Source: Terana coerulea (Eukaryota > Basidiomycota > Agaricomycetes > Polyporales > Phanerochaetaceae). From it: a stretch of 64,000 nucleotides of DNA. The stretch's first letter is position 1. Each line of letters begins with the position of its first letter. The stretch lies in NCBI GenBank assembly GCA_024811115.1, contig JAKOGH010000216.1, positions 186,001-250,000 of the forward strand, given 5' to 3'. This document shows, one piece after another, positions 52,785 through 61,573 of the stretch. The notes beneath the pieces were generated by a model. It was not told the DNA's origin, searched no databases, and worked only from the letters and a program-made list of their open reading frames with translations. Made by a program: the position numbers and the translations under genes.

Positions 52785-55700
52785 ATGCCCAAGGCCCCCA
52801 AGACAACAAGTCATGGGGTGAAGACGAGAGGAGACATGTCTGAGGCATCCGCCTCGGGCATCACTGCACACGAATACGTAGGCAAACGGCCACCGTGAGT
52901 GAATCCACGTTTTCATGCTATTTTCGATACTGAATACGACTATCCAGACATTGGCGGCCAAAGCCATCATCGCCTCGATTCTATGTAGGGCGTACACCGC
53001 CGTGAGTGTGCATGCGAGTCTGCACATCCGAGGAGCTAATTCTTTAGCATGAAAGGAGACATTTACCGTCGCGATTTTCGGGCTATAGGTCGGCGACAGA
53101 TGATTCTGATACCGACGATTCATTGGAGGAGTCGTTGCAAATGTCTGACTCGCGTCCATCGAGTTCAATTGGGGGCTTAGCTAGTTCATTCAGCGTTACG
53201 GAGGCTAGAAAAAGCGGTGCAGCGGACACGACACTGATTAGTGCTCAGAGCAAGACAATCGTGACTCCCAGGGTGTATGCAATTGCAAAGAGCCTGTTTC
53301 CCCAGTCGCATCTCTACAAGTACTCCACTCTAGCCGACCCTCACCTGGATGACGTTCAAGAAGACCAACCATCAGGGACGTCCAAAGTCTACGGCGCAAT
53401 GCCAATAGCCAAATGGCTGGAACAAAGTGATATCCCGGACCATTTTATCTCGGCTATGATAGATGGCGTAACGTATAACGTTTGTGCATCTGATTGCTTC
53501 AGGAGGGGAGTTGAAAATCACGGTTCGCTAGGTCGGCGACACAGTCATTGTAATGAAAGGGATAGATGCATCCAAGGTACGAGCTAAAAACGACGCAACT
53601 AAGCCTGCTGAAAGTAGGAATCGCTTGGTGGAGACAAAATGGTGTGTAACCCCAAGCAGTATTATCGGAAGATCTCTCATGTTGCGCAGGTTTGCAAAGA
53701 TAAGCTATTTCTTTCAACGGCATGAAAGGGTCAGAAGAATAGATGGCACATACCAGACACTACCTACGAAGATGTTCCATGTACAGTGGCTAACACACGG
53801 GTCAAAGCTATTATTCCAAGAGACCCACCATCCACAGGGCTTATTTCTCCTCGACGAGTGTGACGACCTCAACCTCGATTGCATCTATCAGAAATGTCAC
53901 ATCCGTACCCTCTCGACAACGGACGGCGAACCTATGGTATCTATGAACTCGGACAACAACACGTTTTTCGAAGGGTGAGCTTTTGTGGCGTCCCCTTCCT
54001 TTCCTCCTCCCTCCGCAATAAAGATCAAAGCTCTTATAAACGTCCTGGCTTTAGTTTGATGTGGGATCAGAACAATGTCGCATTCCGGGATTTATCTTCA
54101 GAGACGAGGAAAATGCGTTGGCCGTATGCTCTCCCGGAAGAGAGTGCATCTCCTGCGGATTAGTAGCTCTCCGCCTGGCCCGCGCACAATGGTCTTACAG
54201 CCACGCTGATGGCACATTATCTCATGGGAAGATTGTCTACCACCATAACGACTTCGTCTACCTTCGACCTTCGGCCAAAGCTGGGAGAGCCGGCACCGGT
54301 CATGTATGCCATTGGCCAAATCGTAGAGATAGGCAAGGGTCGGGAGGTACAAGTGCGATTATTGGAACGCTTCGATGCCGTCTTGGAATCTCTCGCTGGA
54401 CCAAAGCTTGATTTCACAACTGATGAGGTGACGATGCATTCAGCGCTACTGGTACTGACTCACGTACTGATGATATTTTGTTCATTAGCGACGCGTGGTC
54501 CTGACGGATACAGTCCGTTCTTTTGCGATTGACGCTATCGAAGGAAAGGCGTACGTCGCGCATCAGAACACTCTCACTGAGCAAGAACTGGAAGAGTGGC
54601 TATCATACGATGACCATTTCTTCGTCGACCAACAAGCTCTTCATTATCTACCAAGGGGCAAGGCTGACTTAGAGCTACTACCGCCTCGGAAATTTCACCG
54701 TTGCGACGTATGTCTCGCAGATCGCTTGGCCACGTTCGATAAACAGAAGACGCTCATTCAGCGGAAGGGACTGCTGAAATGTCTGGACTTGTGCTCAGGT
54801 GCTGGCGGTCTCGCGGAAGGACTACGCCAGTCGGGATATGTTGCTGCGAAGTGGGCCGTCGATATCTCGCCAAGCGCAGCTCGTTCGTTGCAGTGCGTTA
54901 TGGCGCGCTAATTCTTATCCCGTTGACTGACGAAAACTTGGATTGTGTAGAGAGAACCATCCCGATACAGTCGTCTACAATCAGTGCATCAATTCCCTTC
55001 TCGAGCATGCCATTCAGTCGTACCACGGACAGAAACCGCAGCCCCTCCGCAGTCTCAACCGAGACGAAATTCTTCCGCCAATGCCTAAACCCGGGGAAGT
55101 TGATCTTTTAGTTTCGGGTATGTCTGTTGAAGAGAATGTTGGGCGTAAGGCTGACTAGGTGATGTTGCTGCAGGTCCACCGTGCCAGAGTTTCTCCGGTG
55201 CCAATCAAAGTAAGGTACGGTCAAACGCTTCCGTTTAGCAAAACAATGCCTGAGTTACTCTACGACCACAGAAAGTCGATGATATCAGGTAACGCGTTCC
55301 AGTTATCTCTTCTATGATAGACATCACTTTCGGAAGCTAATACGATATTATAGGACTACACTTCTTTGCGCAGTGCTCTCGTACGTCGACTTTTATCGGC
55401 CAAAAGATGTTTCTGCTCGAAAACGTAATCGGCATGCTCGACTATCGTCCGATGGGAGAGCAGGTTGGACGCACGATCGTTGGTGGTATCAGTATGGGCA
55501 TGGTGAAGTTTATCTTTAGAACTGCGATCGCCCTGGGGTAACACATGCTCTACATTCTGCGCGTCGTGTCCAATACTGACCTTATTTGTTCCTAGATATC
55601 AAGTGCATTGCAAAGTCGTTCAGGCTGCCCAATATGGTGCGCCTCAAGCACGTGAGCGCGTGATCTTCTTGGGAGCCAAGCGAGGTGTTCCGCTACCAGA

Positions 55701-57025
55701 CTTTCCGTTTCCAACGCACGGGTACTCCAAGGGTGTGCGGAGCTGGACCATGCCTACTGGCGAGATATTGCATCGGCCCGTCCGTGTACAGCCGCCGCAA
55801 GCAGATGCGAGAAAGCATGATTATAAGCAATATGCCCCGTTCATGCCTATTACTATTTGGGATGCCATTAGTGACCTGGTCAGTACCTTGCCCAACCTCA
55901 TGGCGAAGATTACTGAACACATTATAGCGCTCTTTTGATTGGTACGCCTTTGCACTACTGTAAGCTTGACTGGAATAAGTACTGAATAGCCTGGTGGTCC
56001 AGGATAGACCCTCACCGGATTATCCCATGCGACCCAGAGTCAGAGCTCCTCAATCTGCAGCCTCGACTTCAAGGCGGCATACGCAGGTTCAATGCGACGA
56101 TCGATCAGCAAGCAATTCTGCCATATGCGGGCTATGACAAAGGGACGACGTACCTGCACAAGCCTTTGAATCGTTACCAACAACAGATGCGCAAGAAACT
56201 GAGCCCTGAAGACAAGGTGTACTATCACTACACGGGGAAGTACACGGGGAAGGTCGTGGAGCGGTATGATTGCCCTTCATCGATTGATATTTGGCAGCGA
56301 GATTAAAAGCCCGGGATGCAGTGTCGTCAATATTCCCTTAGTACCTGATGCGAATCATGCCGGTGAGGGATATAGATTTAGCTACCTTCGGGTCTTTGAC
56401 ACAACCATGATTGTAGATCTTCCGTTTTTGCTCAGCATGCCTAAGAGGCTGCTACCCAACGGACGATCGAAGACTGCTAGTGAACGTAAGCGTGTTCTTT
56501 GTGAACGACGAAATGCATTCACCTTACGTGCGCGACGTCTTGCAGACTCCTACAAGAGATTGCATCAGTACGGCCAGTTCAGAACAGCAATGACGACTGT
56601 GAAACCACATGCCATGTGCGGCGGTGTCTTACATCCCACGGTGTGCTACACTCGAAATACTTATCACTTCCGAAAGTCTCACACTCCGTACGTGATAGCA
56701 AAAGCGGGTGATAACCGTTCGTGAATGCGCACGAGCTCAGGGTTCCCCGACTCGTACAAGTTCGAGTCGATCCATTCCATCCCTGCCAAGGTGATCGAGG
56801 ACGTGAGTGACACTATCGTTCCGTCATGCAACGTATCGCTGATCGCCTTTTGGTGCGCAGCAATTGCGGCAAATTGGGAATGCAGTACCTGTTCCATTGG
56901 CTCTGGCTTTGGGGAAGGAAATTGGGAAGGCTATCATGAAACTGTGGACGCTTGAAGAGCTTGAGGGACGGTCAAGCCCCGAAGTGGCGATGGAGATAGA
57001 TTTTGGTGATGATATCTCCGCGTAA
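52785..57025 (+). CDS. DNMT1-like DNA (cytosine-5) methyltransferase 1, no RFTS, several frame breaks
   Basis: The ATG at 52785 opens MPKAPKTTSHGVK. Two small exons end in EYVGKRPP and FYVGRTPP, followed by an acidic Ser/Asp patch and KTIVTPRVYAIAKSLFP. A BAH domain comes next (GVTYNVGDTVIV, WFAKISYFF, LFLLDECDDLNLDCIYQKC), then a second BAH (YHHNDFVYLRPSAK, VMYAIGQIVEIGKG). The C5-methyltransferase domain is complete: motif I LDLCSGAGGLAEGL, motif IV SGPPCQSFSGANQS with the catalytic Cys, motif VI FLLENVIGML, motif VIII QYGAPQARERVIFLGA, target-recognition region, motif IX LHPTQKRVITVRECARAQG and motif X RQIGNAVPVPLALALGKEIG. The frame breaks near 54101, 54277, 55402 and 56740. No RFTS-like region lies between the acidic patch and the BAH domain, unlike gene 2. 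Confidence 0.88.
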
Positions 57026-57321
57026 GGGTGGTTTAGCTTTCTATGGCTCGCCAAGTTGTACGAGTGTTGCCGTCAGGTCAGGGAAACGGCCCGGGACTTG
57101 TGATAGTCGCCGGCCCTTGCAGAGTACGATCACTGGATCATCATTACATCCCCAGGAAGCATACAGTTGCAAGCAATGACTATCGAGATGGTTTGTGAGG
57201 CTAGTACAATCAAATTTAAATCAGAGACCTTTAGCCTGTGATTCAAGCAACGCAGCTGAGTTAACTTCGACTCAAAATTGACACACGTGCTTATATAAGT
57301 GCCAGTGCCGAACTCGGCCAT
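57026..57321. other. intergenic after DNMT-like gene 1, with a TATA-like box
   Basis: About 300 bases with no gene. A TATATAA lies at 57292-57298, about 130 bases before the relic start codon, as expected of a promoter belonging to the relic. Confidence 0.4.
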
Positions 57322-57505
57322 CAAGCGCCACAAAGGCGTGACGCCACGTCTTCGGTTCGTCACCTCCAGTCACGTACGGGTTACGAGGGTTGTCACGCCA
57401 CGATGACTCTGTTCCTCAGGCCTCATGACTCCCATGCGACGTACCCGCCTTTCTCCTACGACATCATTCGCAGGCGGCGCAAGCAATGAACTTCTGTGCA
57501 GATAA
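57322..57505 (+). pseudogene. 5' relic of a third DNMT-like gene copy (promoter plus first codons)
   Basis: This stretch matches the upstream region and start of DNMT-like gene 2 (61473 onwards). Shared blocks in the same order: caa-cgccacaaag, gcgtgacg, cgg-tt-gtcac, tccagtcacg, gttacg, ggt-gtcacg, cttgttcc-like, then an ATG. The relic frame begins at 57425 with MTPMRRTRLSPTTS, against MTTTRRTGHSV in gene 2, and stops after 26 codons (TAA at 57503-57505). No later exon of the family was found up to the kinase gene, so only the 5' end remains. It may still be transcribed. Confidence 0.65.
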
Positions 57506-58947
57506 GTTGAGATGCCAATGAGATGGTAATATCTTGCTGAGGAAAGATATCGATGTCTCGCTTTTGACTCACCGGTTTCTCATTACATAGACTCGCGACT
57601 CGGAGAACCTCAAAATGGAAATAGAGACAATCTACACCATACATAGGGAACGGTGCACGTGGATAAGAAACGCCCGCTGCTGTCCTCAGTTCCTCACCGT
57701 GAAGTCCACGAGCATTCTGCACCAGGCGTGCCTAAGTCTCAAGATTATGTCTCTATCAAGTTGAACATCTCATCCCGGACGTCAACACCTCTCTTCCCCT
57801 AGGTTATTTTCGAAAAATGACTGTCCTAGGGTGGTGCTGCAACGCACGAGGGCGTTGCACGTTCCGATTGTCGCCAAGTATTGGTTGTGCTGCCCCTTCT
57901 GCATCGCATGGGCTCGCGAAAGGACGTGGGACGTCGTGGGTGGCGCACGAGCGTACTGTCAGCTATGCTGACTGCTATCTTTAATGGAAGACAGGACTCT
58001 TGTAAGTTCCCACGCAGTCCACTGTAAGCTCTTTTACAGATCTTTTAACACATAAGGCCGATAGCTACTGCCAGGGTAAGTTTCTATCGCCTCCAACTTC
58101 GCATCTATTATAGGCCGAGAGGAACGACCATTCCAGCGCTCTGTGAGCCGCGTACCTAGGTCGACATCAGGTTCTACGGATATCTGTCAAACTAAGTCTC
58201 GATGATGTAGACGCCGTGGCTAAAACCACAACTGCGTGTGTGGACTTGTGAAAGGCGACGCTCCTCTATAGTGTACTGCATGTTTTGGCCTGTGGACCGA
58301 CAAGCACTTACACTTCTGACGAACTGCGTTGGTACTGCGACATTGAGCAGTAGGCATTTTCCAGTTACAGCTGTGCATCGGTATGACCTCCATGCCTTGC
58401 CGCTTGGTTGACATCTCTCATCACTGATATGGCAAGGGTCCAGTTGCATATGGAAATACGCAGCGTTGACCCCTCTGCAATTACTGGTCGTTGTCTCTTT
58501 AATTTCTTACTTGGAAACGGCTGAATGCTCAAAATGTTCGGCAGGAGCATGGGAACCTTCTAGGGATTCAGATCATTGAATGCAGCAACGGACGAATCTG
58601 CTTCGAAACCAACATTACGGTGAGTTCATGCGATTTCATATTGCGTTACAAGGTTTCAGCAACGATCATCTCGGGATCGGACTTCAGTTCTCTGACGTCG
58701 GCCAAATGCCGTGTCAAGATGCATTGCGGTGTCTCCTGCCGTCTCCGAACGCTTACCATAGCTTTTTACACACACGCGAGCCTGCGCAGCATGGTATGAC
58801 ACCGCACGCGTAGCAACTGCCACCAATTGCTGTTGACTGCTCTCATCGTGTCTTGGCGTCGTTCTGCTGGTGCAAGCTAACCCAGCATTTCCACTGCCCA
58901 TTTCTCCGACGTGCATCCACAGAACTCTCATAGCAACGCAGTCCACC
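57506..58947. other. intergenic between the DNMT relic and the kinase gene
   Basis: About 1.4 kb with only short chance frames. A small inverted repeat (caacgc...gcgttg) lies near 57840-57858. No transposon feature was seen. The last few hundred bases should hold the kinase promoter. Confidence 0.4.
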
Positions 58948-61203
58948 ATGAACCCTCCCACTCGCAAAGGTCTACGCTCCACTGTTCACAACATCGCAGC
59001 TTTCTTCACCGCATGCCTTCCACGTCGCAATGGACTATCTACTCTCAACACTACCTCCGTAAGCCAGAGCGTGGAGAAGACGTCACACAACAAACATGGC
59101 CAAGAGCCTTCTCTTCAGCGTACAGATTCAAGTACGTCCAAGAGCCCACGTAATGTGCAGCAAAGCAATGGTTCGCATTACTCGTATTCCTACCAAACCC
59201 TTCTCACTAAATCCACGCATTACCTTCCAGCCAAGGAACCAAGTGCAAAAGGCCAGCCTAAAGCCGCTCCGAGTCTTCAACGTAATTATACGATAACCCA
59301 CGCACCGAACGCCGCATATTCTAGCCAATCCGTTTTGGACTACGACCCACAGCCTGAGCCTGGCTCAGCTCCCCCGCATGCTACGTCTACGGTATATGGC
59401 CCACAGCTTGCGCCTGTGGGTAAAGTACGTGGTCGAGCAAAGTCTCCAGAGCCTAATCGCCCATCACGCGACCGTCGAGCTCTCCACAAGCGTAGTGCAT
59501 CAGTCGGCCATCCGATCGGCGTGTCAATGTCCCGTCCGAGTACGGCCAAACCACAGGACCTTGAACTCGATACGGAGGACGACAGTGATGGTATACAGGA
59601 TCTCCTCAGAGCAGCGGAGCGAAGTTCCCGTGCTGGAGATGATTTGCCAGCCGCATTTCTGGACGCTGAGCTTGAAACCCTTTTGCGCGATTACCTTCAA
59701 GCCAAGGAGGTGACCAATCAGCGCATGCCGAAGTCCTTCGAAGCCGACAGCCTTAATGCAAGTCTAATGGCTCTGGAAGGCGCATTTGCGCAAGCCTTAC
59801 TGGACTTCATTGATGATGTGAATGTGCGTGCTGCATGACTTATTGATAAATCTTAACACTGATGTGCGTCCTTGACTGGTCTTTGAAGCTGCTTGAGGCT
59901 TTCACGGAAAATATCTCAACCGACTCTACCAAAAGGGCCCGCTATAGGCGAGAGGCGCGTCGTCTGGGCGTCAGGCTGAGTACTAGGAGTGCCTTGCTCC
60001 CATCTCATATATATTTGAGGAACGTGAGCTATGTAGACAAGGGCGGATTTCCAGAGTGTATTGGGCGGGGTGCATACGCGGAGGTCTATAAGGGAAGGTG
60101 TCCAGAAATCGCTGTCCCGGTGGCAGTCAAAGTCTTTTATAAACCGCCAACTGTTGTAACAACGGATAGTGGGGCAAATGGAAGCAAGGTATGATCATTG
60201 CGGCTGCTAGTGGTACTTCGCTCACGCTCGCCATCGTCGCAGGCATATATACACGAGATAGCCCTTCTGCGGTCCTTGAGGCACCCGCATATTTGTCAAT
60301 TGCTTGGCGTGCAGCTCGACCCCTTCACCTCTGGTTCCAGCCGCGCACCGGCGCTGGTGTGTCCTTACATGGAATACCGGAACATCCTGAATTATATTCA
60401 CGAGAAAGACCTCCGAGCCCCATCTTCGACTATACACCGTCAAGTGAGCCTGCGGCAATATGCCACGCTATAAGCTCTAACCTTCACTAATTCGCTCTAG
60501 ATGTACGAAGTATCAAGCGCTCTCCTCTATCTTCACGAGGAATTTGAGCTGGCACATTGTGACCTGCATGCGGTGAGAATGCAGCGTACTCGCCACCGTT
60601 TCATGGATACGCTTGAACTGATATTTACTCCACAGGGCAACATATTAATTGACAGGTCTGAGAGAGCCCTTGTATCGGATTTTGGAATGTCGGACTTTAC
60701 GGATTCTACCGTGCACAGTGCGAACATGGCAAGAATGGGCGCTAACCGCTTTATGGCCCCGGAGATTTTGCGCGCAGCAATGACGGATGAGCCCATCGTG
60801 CACACATCTGCAAGTGACGTATACTCTTTTGGAATTCTTTGCTGGCAGGTAGGCGTACGTATCATATGTGTCTGAAATTCATATTATACTGATTGATGAC
60901 ATCGCGCTTCAGATATATCACCCCCGAGTCAAACCGTTTCATGAAATTCACTCGGACATGCGTGTCATTTTCGACATTACTGCAGGAGCCAGGCCCCCAC
61001 GGGAGTGCAACGTCATTCCATCAGGAGGAGAAAAGCCCGGCTGCCAAGAGCTGCATGGTAATGTGATATTTCCGGACAAGCTGTGGGATATTATGTCGGA
61101 CTGCTGGGCTGCTCAGCATGAGTCCAGACTTAGCATTCGGGATTTAGTAGAAAGGCTTCGCGCCCTCGCTTCCAGGAGAAGAAGAGGCCGCGTAAGGCTC
61201 TAG
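58948..61203 (+). CDS. tyrosine-kinase-like (TKL) protein kinase
   Basis: The ATG at 58948 opens MNPPTRKGLRSTVHNIAAFF. About 250 residues of Ser/Pro/Gln-rich, basic, disordered sequence are followed by a helical segment (LRDYLQAKEVTNQRMP, FAQALLDFIDDVN) and a kinase domain: glycine loop CIGRGAYAEVYKG, VAK lysine in VPVAVKVFYKPP, then EIALLRSLRHPHICQLLGVQ, hinge CPYMEYRNILNYIHEKD, catalytic loop AHCDLHAGNILIDR (HCD in place of HRD, catalytic Asp and Asn kept), DFGMSDF, MAPEILRAA and SDVYSFGILCWQ. All catalytic residues are present, so it should be active. TKL kinases are expanded in Agaricomycetes, mostly with unknown roles. Introns at about 59822-59879, 60188-60240, 60440-60500, 60571-60635 and 60849-60912. 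Confidence 0.9.
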
Positions 61204-61573
61204 CTAAATCGAGTTTCAACACTTCTGCATGTTTGCCGAATCTCGCCGGTACTTAGCACTGCTTCCGGACTCGACCTTCGATCTTGTCTATATTACTTGT
61301 GTCCGTAATCCACAATATCTCCTGTGTAATTTTCGGGATGCCTTTTATTATATCGTGAGGGGACTTGACTGAGCTACCGCCAGTGACTGGCCTGAAAAAG
61401 GCAAAGAGACTTGGCCTGTAACCCCGAAGACGTGTGACTTGTCGTCTACAGTAAGTATCTGGATCAAACTTTCAAACGCCACAAAGAAGCTGCGTGACGT
61501 TACGCCCACGGTTTGTCACTCCAGTCACGGCAGTTACGCGGTTGGCGGCTGGTCACGGCGACCTTGTTCCCTT
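61204..61573 (+). promoter_or_regulatory. promoter region of DNMT-like gene 2 with GTCAC-type repeats
   Basis: 370 bases upstream of the ATG at 61574. The part from 61473 on is homologous to the relic at 57322-57424. Four GTCAC/GTGAC pentamers (gcgtgacg, tttgtcact, agtcacgg, ggtcacgg) recur at similar spacing in both copies, which marks them as a possible factor-binding array kept after duplication. The 5' part of this interval shows nothing distinctive. Confidence 0.4.

Noticed and set aside
55390..55406. 26-nt intron to repair methyltransferase copy 1 before FLLENV
   Set aside because: It would remove the conserved YVDFYRPK segment and is too short for a normal intron.
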